From Tubulanus polymorphus (lineage: Eukaryota > Nemertea > Palaeonemertea > Tubulaniformes > Tubulanidae): 64,000 nt of DNA. This document shows, in pieces, positions 20,956 to 35,900 of this stretch. Positions within the stretch are counted from its first letter, which is position 1; every line of letters starts with the position of its first letter. The position numbers and the translations under genes were made by a program. The DNA is taken from assembly GCF_964204645.1 (NCBI RefSeq), contig NC_134028.1:18946153-19010152 (forward strand), in the 5' to 3' direction. The notes beneath the pieces are model-generated. The model was not told where the DNA came from, ran no database searches, and was given only the letters and a program-made list of their open reading frames with translations.

Positions 20956-23900
20956 TCAGCTTCGAATCCCTGCCGAAGAGAGATAGATACAAATCTTAAG
21001 CGCACAAACCTTTTTAACAAACTGTGGATCAACAGCCACTTCACGATCCATTTCTTGTAGTTTTTCATCCAATTGAATGCATTGTTGCATCTAACAATAA
21101 ATACAGATCAAGCAACTTCTTATATTTATACTTTATCAAAACCATTTGAAGGAATACAGAATCAACAATCATTACCTCGGCATCGAGTTTTATCAGCATT
21201 GAGATGTTATTATATTTTTCTGGGTTGTCATGGAAACTAACCATGCCATCTTTTTGATTTATTGACGCATAAATTTCACCATCTTCAATCTGACAAAGAA
21301 ACAGAGGTTGTAAATTAGTGCAACAAAAGTGCCAAGGTCTTTTTTATGTGATAAAGACACAAGTTTGAAGAGACCAGCATTTTAATCAGTCAAACTTGCC
21401 CCAATACTGAATGATTGATTGAAAAATGACTTGTGTATAACTCATATATTGTTCATTGTTCCAAAATAGTAAAAGTTAACCAATAAAATAAGGGCATATG
21501 AAACGGTCCTATCTCAGGATCTGTCTCATATTGCTGTCAAATGTAATGTTAGTTTGATTTTCTTTCTTTGGTATTTATTTACCATACATGAACTTTTATA
21601 TAACTTTTCCTTGGCATATTACATTAATTTGTATGATTGCTACAGTACCTCGCATTAGTATTCCATGTAATACCACATCCCAGACATAATCATTTTGTTA
21701 GCCTGAGCAGGAGATATAATCGGCGGTATACTAATCCGAGGTACGCAGATTACAAAATGTCAGTGCGCACCATGTGTAAGACGTATTTCTCAGCTTCAAC
21801 TGGATCCGTTAGTTTTACTCGATTAGCCATATCAGCTAATGAAAGGGTCATAAATGTCTGCAAATAAAAATGTAGCAAAATTGAGATTTAAATTTCTACC
21901 CATTCTCAGTCGTCATCACTACAATACAGCAAAATCAGGGGCGGATCCAAGGCAAGGGTGCATGCAGGGGGTGCGAACCCCCTTCTAAAAAAGTCAAGTT
22001 GTCCTGAAATTTGACAGGAAAATGAAAAATATTAAACTGATACCCAAAAAAGTTTAGATACGGTACATATGATTGTTTTCTGTATTTCCGAAAATGGGTT
22101 ACCGTCTTCCAATGAGCTTTCTTTCAGGATGCCCCTTAATGATACGATATGCCCAATTTTGGTCTAAAACTGGTGTAGATAGCAGGAAAGGTGGTGGGTC
22201 TAGTAAGTAGATTCATACCTGCATTAGCTGTACTTTTACGTACCGGTACCGTATATCCATGTTCATTACTGATCACCCCTTTTAATTGTTAACCTATTCA
22301 TCATTACTTACTTTTGTCAATCTCTGAATATTTTTCTTGTATAAAGAAGAAATGCACTGCTTCACAAGGCCCATATTGCTATCCTATAATGTTTAATTTA
22401 TGAAAAGTTAATAAGGAAAAGTTGATAAGGAAAATTGTTATAAAGATGATAAGTAGTTACCCTTATAATTGTATCCTGGTGTTTGTTCACTTGAGCCTGT
22501 AAATCTGTGGGATTATTTGATGCATAAGCCACTGAAATATCTTGATATCCTTGACAAAGAGGCTGAAGAGCAATGTGGTTACTTATTCACCATTATTTTC
22601 ATTTAACAACATTCCAGGGATCTTGGTTAATTACATTAAAGATACATTTTTTGGTGGCCTTAATTGAAAGTTGATACATGTAATCACCATTTTCAACTGT
22701 CAGACTTCTCAAAGTTTCAACAAAATCCGAGGAAGTCGGGTGTCTGTTTAAATAAATGATTTTTCCAAAACAAATGATTTGTCTCGTTGCTTTCTCTAGG
22801 CACACTGATGTAGTCATCGGCATATTAATTGACTCCATAAATGAATGAATATCAACCACTATAAGCTCTTATTTTGATATATTATTATTAATATTTACCA
22901 GCCACATTGGAAGAGTGAGAGCTAAATTTTCGATAGGTCTTGGACCTAGATTCTTCTACCGATACGTACAATGTTAAAATAAAAGATGGCCGTCAGTCAG
23001 CCACCTTAATGTGATTATAGGGTTGATGTTCATACTACCATACACTAAACACTGGTATGAAAATTTCAGGATTTCATCTCAACTGATTTTTGAGTTATCG
23101 GGCAAATGCCAACGCTGTACAGTTAAAACCGCACCATCTCCTGCGACTTAGTACCAGTGATACCATAATCAAATTCCATCTACGGGAATAGCAGATGTTG
23201 GACGAAAAATGAACATGATAACCCACTGGGCCGAATAAAGTCCAATGTGGGCTAAAACAAGAGTACTGCTTAGGTTTTCAACAATGAACATACCTTTATA
23301 TATCTGCCCACTACTTGAGATGTGTATTTCGGTAAACATGGAATTTTACCATGTAATATCAATGCAACCAGGATGTATTTCTTGTACGCTTCCAACATGA
23401 TATGACTGACAGCCATACTGGGTGTTGTTATAGCCTGAAGATATACAAAGAGACATCAGTAATTTTGGTCAAAACATATTTGAAAACATTTTACTCTATG
23501 GAAATGAACATTTGCCAAAATCAGACCAAAAATTTCTGAGCCGTCATGTTTCAATAATCATTTTCACTAGTAGAACAAAATTACTCACGATCTCATAAAA
23601 ATACAACGCTCTCTCATAGTTCTTCAATCCTGTGTAAATCATACCGCCATAGTAATAATAAAGTAATAAGTGTCGAGCATCGTACTGACCACCCTACCAA
23701 AAAAAAAAACCAAAAATGATCCATTATTGAAATAAATTGGCAATGGTTAAAGTGGTTTACCTTGAACTATTAGGAATATTTTGAAGCGGATCATTGGAAA
23801 GAGATTCTAAACTAACCAACAACAGTTGAATAGTAGCAGTTTGTATTTACGTATGTAGTAGGCATAGGCCCAATCTTTAACAACTAATTGTTTATCGCAG

Positions 23901-26900
23901 AATAAGAATTTTACTGCGGATAAATAAACAATATCAACAAAAGGTATTTCTTCGATATTTTGAATCCATTTGCAGTTTGAATTTAGCACCTTTTTCGTGA
24001 GATAATCAACAACCCAAAAGTAGAAATTCAAACAAGCCCCTGTGAGTGGAAATGCATGCAATCTTGCTTCCTCCATTGTGGCTTTCCCATAATTATATTA
24101 CAGGGTATTAGGCCAAAAAAAAGATGTCTTGTTTCTCATGATTTTGAATTCCCGCCCGCATCGGAAAAATCATCGGCAAATTAGCGATAAAAATAAAGTC
24201 CGCCCTCCCGCATCATAGCTTGAAAATAAATTTGTTTTTTATAAAAATTAAAATCCGCCCGCCCGCATTGATATACTACGCATATCGTCATCTTCTTATC
24301 ATTTTATTTCTCTATGAACGTATCAAGAAAAGTTGATCGTATAAACATCATCGGCGCCACACTGGTGACTCGAACCCATATCAACGGAGTCGGTTACCGT
24401 AGGCCTAAATTTCAAATGCCAAGGTCGCTGTGGAGCTTGATTTCTGGCGTGATTCTTATTTCGAAGCGATTTCTCTTGGTAAAATGTGGTGCTTATAGCG
24501 TCCAAGATGTTGCTATCTGTTCAAATAATATTCCAAAAGAAGCCAATACTATGTTGGCCAATTCTACAAGTATCTCCAGAGTCAACAGTGATGGAACTTT
24601 TCGAAAATGCGTTGGCCGGTTGAGGTGTTGCAATGGATTTTCAGGATTCACTAATCATTTTCAGGATTAAGCAGTGATTTTCCAGTTAAATAAAAATAAA
24701 AAACTACCTCCCGCATCTGAAGAAAATATGTCAGAGGGATATTTTTATTGATATAATAAAAATAAAAAGACACCTCCCGCATCTCAAAAAAAAATTCAAA
24801 CAGTTCTTTTTATTTCTACTTTTTTTTTTTTAAAGTACATCAAAATAAAAACCGCCCACCCTCGTCATGGTAAAAAACAAAAGTGTGATGAGAAACAAGG
24901 CACCTTTTTTTTGGCCTTATATCAAGTATATTTTCAAATTTGTTATAGGGAATATATATAAAATAATCTTCAAATATAAAATATTAGTAATTCACTTTTA
25001 ATTATCTACATATTCATAGTTCTATATATATTTGTAGCTATCTGTAGACTTTTTCCTGTTTATCTAATCAACTAATTAACGAATATTTGCTTATTATAAC
25101 ACTAGTCTCTTAAACATGTCATAAACCTATTCAATAATTATCTGTACATAAGTGTTCAAAAATACCAGTGACTGTAACTATATTTTCTTGTAAACAATGT
25201 TTGCTACAGACTGAGTGACTCTAGTAATTGAACAATTAAAGTTATCTGCTGAAAAACAAAACTTGACCAATCATACATGAGTGTTGGACCAGTCGTCTGG
25301 GGGAGTGGCCTGAATTACGGTCAAACGTCCTCGTGCCAAAACGTCCTCTTGTCAAAACGTCCTCAGGTCAAAACTTCCTCAGTCAAACGTCCTCGGTCAA
25401 AACGTCCTCGTCTGTATTATGTCCTCTCCACTCACAATCAGTGGTGGTAGAGGGCAGCCACCTTTAGGAACCTGATGTTTAAAAAAATCCAACTTTTATA
25501 GATCCCTCTCAGACCATAGTCAGCCTAGCGTGGCTCGAGCCGCCCCAATATATTACTGAGTTACGTTTTTTATGTAACATTACATTTTTGGGTTTCCGCG
25601 CCGGTATATCAGCGCTTATCGAGATGAATTTAACAGAAAACGATTCGATGATCAGCAAATCCAATTTTGCGGCCATTTAATGATCGAATTGTGAACACAC
25701 TGGCCATTATTAGATAATAAGTATTTTTCCCCGAAATTTATATCTAAATAGACTTATGAGTCCCTGACTGGGTTATTTAAAAAATGTTGATGCCAATTGC
25801 AGTTTATCACATATCTGGACACATCGATAGATTCTACGTAGTTTCAGAACAATTAAAACGGGTACGTATTCCGCACAAGGTTTTTTACCCCAGTATCCTA
25901 GGTACTATATATAAAAACACTTGTCTTATAAAAACCTTTTTTGTCAGGCCGGGCCCCTGTGAATGCCAGCCTACGATAAATCAGGGAAAAATATTAACAG
26001 TCACATACATAGAAGGTCTTAATCCAATGATAAATAAAAAAGAATCCTGTTATACTTTACACATACGTGCCTGCCAGCATTTTTGAAAAATCAGTTTTGA
26101 AATCAGTCATCAAATTCGACTAATTATTCAATTAACTTATCCAACATTTAAAAAACTATAATCATTTTGCTAATACGTATTTCTATCATGTACAGCTTTT
26201 TATATTTAGATTCGAAATCCCCTGTCCAATCATTGCAAAACGGCCCGTGGCGATGAATGATAAAAACCTCGGAGTATAATCGTACAAACTAAATAGAGAT
26301 TTTTGACGAAGTATTTAATTCGATGATTATTTTTCTCTTTTGCAGGTTGACAAAGCATCAAAACCATGCCATTGTTTGGCCTTTTTTTTCAGAAAAAGAA
26401 AATTGGAAAATAAATGAAACCCCGTTGCTATCTTTCTAACCGCATTCGATTATTATATAGGACTATATATTTTGTATATATATAATACCCCCAGAAAAAA
26501 GGCTAAAGTCGTTGTGGGTTTTAAGCGCAAATCTGAGCTTTGACTTAAGCTTTCTTGGAAATCAAATGGTCCTGAAAAGGACTGTTTGATATGACTGGGT
26601 TTGGTGGGGTTGGAATCAATCGACGACAGAACCATTTATGTGTCAGCATTCACGGAGCAGTTGTTTTGCGCTAATATCTCCTTCTGTATACTTGTCCCAT
26701 ATCTTGAAGACTCTTACCTGAATCTGTCTATATTTCTTTCTTTGTATTCTTTTCAGTTTGCTGTCTGACACCAACTTCACTCGAAGATTGACCATTAATG
26801 CTTATTCGTGTAGTAGTGTAACCCGCAGATAAAATGGGAGGCTGTTTTTCTTTGCTTGGCGGTTAAGTTTAACGTGCCATCCGTCGGTGTCATAGTTCGT

Positions 26901-29900
26901 CCTTATCGACTGGTTGAATACATTCCACTTGCTCGGTTCCCAGATATTGCCACGTATTCATGTTTCATCCATGAAATTAACCAGTGCTTGGATCTGTGGA
27001 GATGTAGCTTTTTCCTTTAGCAAATTAAAAAGAGGTGTGATATGCTCGGCTGGAAGGTATGGCAATGCCATGAGTTGTCGAAGGTACTTGTATTATTCAT
27101 TGTGCTGATTATAGCTTACAGCCAAAGTTCTTGGATCTTTCGCCAAATGCACTGTGTCCAGTGAAAACTGCAGCCTCGAACTTCGACATCTGGGAAGACA
27201 TTAGGAAATGCCTTCCACATTGCAGCCTCAAAATCGGTGGCCACTGTTTCAAAGAATATGTTTAAGTAAAGCACAGTAATTGCTCTTCTTACGACCGGAC
27301 ATCAAGCAGAACAGGAGGGGAACTTGTTTGCTGTTGTCACCTTGACGGATGAAGGCGTGTATACTAAACAGCTGAGAAAACAGCTCCTTCACTACTTTAA
27401 ATGTGCTGTCTGCGTACTATGTCTTCGCTTTCTCTAAGAGATTGACCATGTTTCGGGTAGCGAACATGACGTGCCTTCTTCCTTTGTGTTTAATATCACC
27501 TATCAGAAAATCGCCAGGGATGAAGTTGTTGTCCATCTCAAAGTTGATATCTGTGGGATCAGCCAGTCGTAGCTTTTGGCTGTGTCTGTAGCTCGAGCTA
27601 GATTTTCAACCTTCGGCAGTGCTTGTATCGGTTTGGTGGTTGTGGTGAGACCTTGTTTTGGATGACTCTTTTGTGATTTATTTGTGATTGCCACGGCTGA
27701 CGTAAAGATATCACTCTTTGCCACTTCTTTTATTGCTGCTTTGACTTTAGTTGCCCGCGCTGCACCCAGTGTGGCTTCATGACAGTGCAGATGTGGACCG
27801 CAGGTGTAAGATTGACCATGCTGTCAGACTGTAGTCTAACACCAAACATTCTTATTTCTCACACCACGTGTCCATACTTTATTTCCATCGGTGCAGCGAG
27901 TTTTAACAGAATGACTGTAGCCATGACTATCAAGAAGGCATTCTTTCTTTTTCTGTGAGCCTTTAGTCACCACTTTGTATTGGATATCTTGTTCTTCTTC
28001 ATCAAAAGCGTTTTCGAGAGGGGTATTATCTTCAATGGACGGTTCATCCGTAGCACGATCATGAGGTATCTCAAATGGCCCCAGTTCTATTGAGTCTTCT
28101 TGGATATTTTACATGGCTTCATCTTCTCAAATAATTGGAGCTATGCGAGACGGCTCTCTGGTATTTCCATCTGGACCACGGGTAATATTGAAAATCGCGT
28201 GCTTTTAGCATTTGGCTCGATCACAGTGCTATTTTCTCGACACCAGATACATTTCCAATTTATTTTGAGCGTGCCCCTCACAGCCATTCTATAGTCGTTT
28301 CTACTGACGCCACTTTTGCACATGCAGTCTATACAAAAATCGCTATTTCCAGCCATCGTCTTGTTTGGTTTTGGTGAAAGTCGGTTGATTACATCACTAT
28401 CATTGTAGTATCGTTGTGTTGCAGTAGAACAGTGTCCAAGCAATGAGTGATGAGACCCCAGAGCAAACGATATTTATACAATTTTGCCCCACGCCGATTT
28501 TAGCTCACTAATAACAAATGCAATTTTGCAATTAAATTAATACAAGTTATTGTATATCAAAATAAACCCTGCTCACTTATAATATATTTTCACCCACACA
28601 TATATAATTTATTTGTAATTAATCACCTTGCTCACTCATAATCTATTTTTACTTAAATTATGATTTATTTGTAATCAATTACCTCGCTCACTCATAATTT
28701 ATTTGTACCCAAATTATAATTCATTTGGAATTCATTACCTTGCTCACTCATGATTTATTTATAAGTTTTTCTTTTCCAATTTAGTTTTCTACTCTAATTA
28801 GTGATGTCACTCTCCCTAAATAGCGAAGGCTTGAATCATCAAGTTTAAAGTACATTCAGTATCTCTTCAAAGTGATACTCATCATATGAAAATTTAAAGA
28901 ACTTATTTGAAAATATCATTCTTTAGCATGATTTAAGTATGTGCTTTCAATCTCCATAAGCTATTAAGATTGATATATCTCTAACAATTGCAACTTTGTA
29001 TCTCGATTTCGTTCCTCCTCAGATTAAATCCAACTTGGCTAAGTTATCAAATATCACAATGCTTTTACGACAAATTGTAACTTAAAAACTATCATTTTTG
29101 TCATTGAAACAGATGTTGGGAATTACGATTAAACTAACTGTGATAATATTGTAATGTTGTATTGTGTAAGGATTACCTTTTCACACTTCACACATGTTCA
29201 TCTAGCAAAGCTGGGCCGCATATATAATGTCAAACTATGTAAAATAGAATCAGAATTCTTCATATAACACATGATAAGAGTCGTCGTCGTCTGTCTCTGG
29301 TCTTTTTTCGTATTCGAGTCGGATTCATTCTCAACAACAGAGTCCTAAATCAAGGGCCAGCGGAAGCAAGTTGACATTGGCCCGGCTCATATCTGACGGC
29401 CGTGAGGTGTCAACCGCACGAAAAATTTGCGTCTGTTTTTTCGAGGGGTTTGGGGCACCAGAAAGTGTTCTGGTTGCAGCCATGTCAAAGGCTCTGCGGT
29501 CCCGGTCTGCGGGGCTATTCGACTGGTATCATGATTCGACCGATCACGTGTTTATGAATGCTGTTGTTTATGAATGCTATGCAATCATGTTTTAGACGCA
29601 GCTGTTTCATCGATCACAAAATATATGTTATCGATCGGGCCTAGCTAAGGTTTTTGAATAACCTTCCTTCGGGGAAAAAATCATAAACAGCAAAATCATT
29701 GGCCCGGCAAGGCCACCTGAAATTTTCGATTTTGCGAATTGCCGATATAAAAAAACTCCAAGCCAGATGAGAGCGCCGATCGATGCCTCATACGCCATCT
29801 ATACATTACAGATCATATATTAAAAAAGCGTTTAACTCAGTCGATTTAACAGTAGTAATAAACTATGCATTGAAAGAATTTATTTATATGATTAAGTTAT

Positions 29901-32900
29901 TCTGACGTGAGTGAGGACGTTTTGACCAATGAAGTGAGGATGTATTGACCGACGAAAGCGAAGACGTTTTGACCGGGTATGCGAGGACGTTTTGACATGA
30001 GGACGTTTTGACCAGACACCAGTGGCCTAAATCATCTTCCTGTGGTTTAGCTCGGGTTATGTCTTTCTAACCCTGGACGTAAAATAAACTGGTTATCTTT
30101 TATAAATCATTTGTTAATCATCAATTTTAGGTAAGTCAGTCTTTGCATTTTTCAACAATGTATTTTGTATATTGCATGTAGCTAAAACATCTTAATATAG
30201 GCCTAGATAAACTTTGCTGTATTTTACTTATTTAGATTTACTTTATCATAATTATTTGACCTTCATGTTAATCATCTATAGTTTCTATCATATTCAAAAC
30301 ACTATGTACACCTATCATATCTATTATCATAAAACCTTTTCTACACCTGGACTTAAAATAAACTGGTTATCTTTTATATATCATTTGTTAATCATCAATT
30401 TTAGTGAATTTTGACGAACCCAACTATAATAATTACGTTTAAGTCATCCATTGCAATTTTATATGCAAGCTAAGAACAGATTTCCGAGGAATTTTAACGA
30501 TGCTGACCATTTCATCAATGCCTCAAGCGCATTAATTATACGTCATTTAGGCCTTATAACAATAATGAGACAAGTGGGCAATTGAATAAGGCTTAAAGAT
30601 ATAAATGAGGGGTTACCTCTTTACATATATCTGTGATATCGATGTCTAGAATCTGGAGGGCAGGTTTAAAGCACTTTGACAGCAAACACAGCTAAAAGAA
30701 AAATATATGAAATACTTTTATGATAATGTTTTAAGTTAAGAATCAATAAATCAAAAACTGAGGCATTTTTCTATCTGATTATACGTTGGTCTAATATAGT
30801 AGCTGAAATTTTCAATACAATCTTCAGGTTTGAATTCCACTTACCTGACAAAGATCTCCATGAATCGATGTCAGCTGTGATGGAAATAGCTGGATTTTAT
30901 TGATCGCTTTCTGTACAATATTAATTCCTCGGATTGCCTGAAAATACAAAATAAAGGACCAATGGTCCAGTGGCTCGCTAAACTGGTGTGAAATAAAAAA
31001 TTTGTCATGTAGGCTACTAGTACGCAGAAATTCATTGAAAATAAAAAATATGTAAAAAAGAACTTAATTTTGGTCAGTGATAACTGACTTTTTAAGTAAC
31101 GAAAATGAAATCTTCGAAAAATTGATTATGGGAATTTTTGTCTCAACAAATTAATGTTTATTTTAATACATCCCTGACTATGAGTGACTAAGTTTATGCA
31201 AATCTTCACTCAAGACAAATCATTTTTACGCGCTATATACACCGTAGCGCACGTTGACTGATACATACACACAGTGAACACGAGAGTATAAGGCGATATC
31301 GTATACGTGACTGTACACGACAATAAAATGACTTCAATTAATGATGATATAACAATTATTCCAGTCGTATAAATATCAGACTCGTCTTAAAAAATTCGAT
31401 GCCAACAGCTGATCAGTATCATCAGTGAATCTGCCTTGTGGCGAACAAGGAGTAAATTTCCGCAATTTGAAACCAGAATTTTGTCAGATGCAACGTTACC
31501 TTATCCACGGGATAGCAAAACCAGATGAATCATTGAACACATTGCACACAATAAATCGTTATATCATACGCCTTGAATATCAGTATTCGCGCTAGAAATG
31601 ATGAATATTAACTTCTTCAAATTGTGCCGCCATTTTGTTTAGCCAAATAACGCGCACATAGACTGATCCACCTAATTTACATACTCAACGAATGCTATGA
31701 TGTCATGATGGAATTCAAAGTGGGTCAACACAAATTATATATAACCGATTTTGGGGGGTTTCGTCTTTGAAAGCCTATAACTACCGAACAAAGCATAGGA
31801 TCTTTATGAGATAAAGTTATTCCGAAGCAAATAGCATTGAATTTTCACATGTGTTATTTTAGACAGTTAAAGATGCTGCAAAAAAAAAAACGTGCTCAAA
31901 TAAATCAAATTTTTGACACTTTTTGGTTAATTTCTCAAAAGATACGAAAAATACGAGTTTTCACGTCATTAGAAAAGTATCAGTGTAGAAACAAGGAGCC
32001 TCTCGGCTTATATAGCTCCGCTGTGTGATTTGAAGAAATAGAATAGAAATTTGGACTTGATCTGATTAAAACCGTAGGACTAATTGCAATTTGAAGAAAT
32101 AGAAACTCCACCTCCACGGGCGCCCCTAGTGGACGAATTCAAAAAATGGTATAGGCCTTGGTCCATAGAACTATTTATAACAAATTTGGAATTGATCGGA
32201 TTAAAGCTACTGTAGGACTAGTAGCGATTTGAAGAAATAGAAACTCCACCCCCAGGGGCGCCCCTGGGGGACAAATCCAAAATATGGCTCTGTAACTTTA
32301 TAGGCCTAGGTCCATAGAACATTCATACCAAATTTGGAATTGATCTGACTAAACTGTAGGACTAGTAGCGATTTGAAGAAATAGAAACTCCACCCCCAGG
32401 GGGACGGATCCAAAAAATGGCTTTGTAACTTCATAGGCCTTGGTCCATGAAACACTCATACCAAATTTGGAATTGATCTGATTAAACTGTAGGACTAGTA
32501 GCGATTTGAAGAAATAGAAACTCCACCCCCCAGGGGACGAATAAAAAAAAATGGCTCTATAACTTCATAGGCCTTGGTCCATAAGGCCTTGGAAATTTGG
32601 AATTGATCTGATTAAAACTGTAGGACTAGTAGCGAATTGAAGCAAAAGTTGATGGACGGACAGACGCTATGACAGACGGATGGATAATCCCCTATTAACC
32701 CATCAGCTCCGCTAACCTTCGGTCACAGCCGAGCTAAAAAGTTCAATTAGGTAGGAGTGCCCTTTGATAAACTTAAATCTAAAAAGGTGTTGGTGTGTAA
32801 TACTTCTCAAAATTAGAGGATATTCAAGGTCCTTGAAAATAATTTTTCAATTTAGAGGAGCTTTCAAGGAATTAAGAGTTGCTATGAACCCTGATTTATA

Positions 32901-35900
32901 TCTGCATCAAACCAAGATGTGGATTTAACTGATTTCAATAAAGTTGACTAAAACCGTTGTGACCATCGGACCTGGTTCGAAAGTTGTTACAATTTTTCTC
33001 AAGGGCTTAATATTTGGAAATAAAAGATTCTAACCAAGAGTCAAATATAACTCAGATCTATTGGACTGGGTACTGATTAAATCGTTATCATCAGATACAA
33101 ACAAATGAATTATTATTAATACGAATTTTCAGGGAAATATATGAGAAACATATCAATAAAATTTCTGGCAATGCTTACCTCTTTCTTATCAATAAGACTC
33201 TGTGTAAACTTGTGACATAATTCTGAATCTGAATGTACAGAAAAATTTGTACAGAAAAGAATGTTTTTTATCTCAATACCGTGTAGAGGTGCAGATAAAG
33301 CATGGTGAATTCAAAAATCTGTCATCAACTGTCTGCACCAGGCCTAACAACAGATGATTTTAACACAGATGATTTTTGAGATATACTTACAGCTGTCAAC
33401 AGCATAGCGACACTGCTCACCATTACATGAATTGATGAATTCTTGAATTTGTACAAACAGTGTTTCAAAGTCACTGATTGGATTGCTCAACTTAACCAGC
33501 CTAAGAAAAGATAAGTGAGTTTCAATAGACGTGTTGTTTGTTAAGAATACGGAACAGGAGGTCATCTTAAAGGGTAAAGACAACTGTACAATTATTTACA
33601 GTTATGTAGGTAAGCGCATTTTACTTCTTAATTGGGTACTTTTTTATGATGTGGCAGTATTTGCCTTACTCGAGAAACCCAGGTATTTCTTTGTGTGGCC
33701 TAAGTAAAAAAATGTACTTCTATCTTGTTTCGTTGTTCACCTCCCTCGATTAAATGCATGCTTAATGTGGCGGTAAACAGAACAGAATTATCAAAATTTA
33801 ACTCAGAGTGTAAGACGTAATGAAGGTAAGGCTAGTACGTACAATATTCCCAGGACTCCTAGAGAATGCTGTTGCACGTCTAATGTTCCCAACAAGTTGT
33901 CCAAATGAGGCAAATTTTTTCCAAGGACTTCAGTACTTTTGCTGATGAATTCGCACAATTGAGCAAAATTCCCTGGAAAATAAATTCATACATAGGGGGC
34001 CTATATTGTTAGAAGGGGGTATTTTGGCAATTATTCTAGTAAACACCATTTTGCCGATTCATATACGGACCATATGCATTGGCCCTGTAGCTCGCTTGGA
34101 CTGCATTTCCGCCAGAATGTTTCAAATTTTAGGCATAGATCAAGTATGCAATCAGAAAAAAAATTAGCATGAGGGCAAAATAGCGTTTACATGAGTCATT
34201 ACTAACTACTCACAGGGGTTTGGCGATGGGCTTGGATTTCATTTCCGGGTTGTTGATAATCTCGCGAGAATGGCGCTAAATATGAACTGCGAATAAATTC
34301 AAAATATCACGGAAATACCTTGTGTTTATATTGTTTATTTATCCGCTATTAAGTTCCGATAAACAATTGGTCGTTAAGAATCATTATTACTACATAAAAT
34401 CACAAGGGATGAAATGCCAGGCCTCCGCTGTACTTAAATTTTCAGCCAGAAAGTTGGGACAGTCACGTGACATTCTGATGACGTCATCGCATTTAAAACT
34501 TCAACATAAAAAGTTAACATATTCACAGACCGATATCAATTGTCAGATTATGATTCATATGAAATAAATAACTTATAAAGAATAAATTATGATGAAATAT
34601 GTAATTCATAGTCAAAAAATGCATTTGAATGTAAGTTATTCTCAAATATTTTTCGTATCATAGTTTCCATCTTAGATGCTTCAGGTTCGCATTCAGTCAA
34701 ATAAGAAGCGTTAAGTCGAATTACGGTCAAAACGTCCTCATGTCAAAACGTCCCCGTGCCAAAACGTCCTCGGTCAAAACGTCCTTGTCTGTATTAGGGG
34801 CCTAGTGTCCTTTCCACACTCAATCAACGGTAGTGGGGAGAGGGCGGCACCTCACGATAGTCACCTTTAACCTTGATTTTTAAAAAAATCTTTTTTTAGA
34901 GTATCTAGACCCCTCCTCCTATAGTATGTAATTAGTATGTTGTAAATAACGTTTGTCTTATGTTTTAAATACTTTTATTTTCTTTTTTTGTAAATATTGA
35001 TCGACTGCCTCATACGCCCTATACATTAAAGGTCATATATTTAGCTTACAACTCGGATTTAACAGTAGTGCATTGACGGAATTTATTGTATGATGAAGTT
35101 ATTCTGGCATGAGTGAGGACGTTTTGACTGACGAAAGTGAGGACGTTTTGACCGAAAAAAGCGAGGACGTTTTGACCCGTCACGTGACTGTCCCAACTTT
35201 CTGGCTGGCACGACTTGAAGGGTGTTTCATCCCTTTGTGATTTTATATAGTAAAGCGTGACGACCGTCAGATAATGATTCTTAACCAACGACCAATTGTT
35301 TATCGGAACTTTATAGCGGATAAATAAACAATATAAACACAAGGTATTTCCGTGATATTTTGAATTTATTTGCAGTTCATATTTAGCGCCATTCTCGCGA
35401 GATTATCAACAACCCGGAAATAAAATCCAAGCCCATCGCCAAACCCCTGTGTTACTACATTCCCATCTTCACCCGTCAAGGGATTCGAACCCACTACGCT
35501 AAAGCTGTTCGCCGAACCCCTTGACCTCACGAGTCGTTGGAGTCGTTACTAGCCGACCAGAATCCGGTCGTACCAATCACAGCGCTCGTAACAAAGGACA
35601 GTAGACTTCTGTTGGTTTTCCCGTCAAATGGACCAATCAGCGAACGTTTTACAGAACAAGGAAGTATTTCGCAAAGATATATGACGTCATGCGCAACAGC
35701 GCCAGTAATGAAATCGTGCTTCGTGAGGCCAGGGGGCTGGTGGAAGCGATTTCGGGAGTGATACCCGACCCCTGGCAAGCGAGGATGCTACATTCCATTA
35801 CAAGTACTAAGTAGTAACAAAAAAGCATAGTTTAGGCCAGCAGAGGGATTTAATGCTGCCATTAATTACTACGACGAAAGTCCAAATGAAACGGAACGCA

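Larger units (their letters stand above)
25312..30020 (-). mobile_element. Mutator-like (MULE) transposon, 4.7 kb, in COPS3 intron 6
   Basis: Both ends are arrays of GTCAAAACGTCCTC-type units in inverted orientation (about five at 25318-25410, four at 29905-30013). AGTGGCCT at 25304-25311 and 30021-30028 is the target duplication: 8 bp exact, 9 with one mismatch. The interior encodes a decayed FLYWCH/MULE transposase on the minus strand and an AT-rich right third. A deletion derivative with the same arrays lies at 34718-35178. Confidence 0.85.

Noticed and set aside
21949..22210. Possible hAT-like element starting CAGGGGCGGATCCAAGG
   Set aside because: Only the left terminus is recognisable; I found no matching right end or target duplication before COPS3 exon 10, so no element boundaries can be given.
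22599..22859. 86-codon minus-strand frame between COPS3 exons 8 and 9
   Set aside because: It does not correspond to any part of CSN3, and exons 8 and 9 join in phase without it.
35460..35555. Candidate tRNA gene on the minus strand
   Set aside because: B box and a weak A box are present, but no closing acceptor stem or convincing anticodon arm can be drawn; a SINE remnant fits better.
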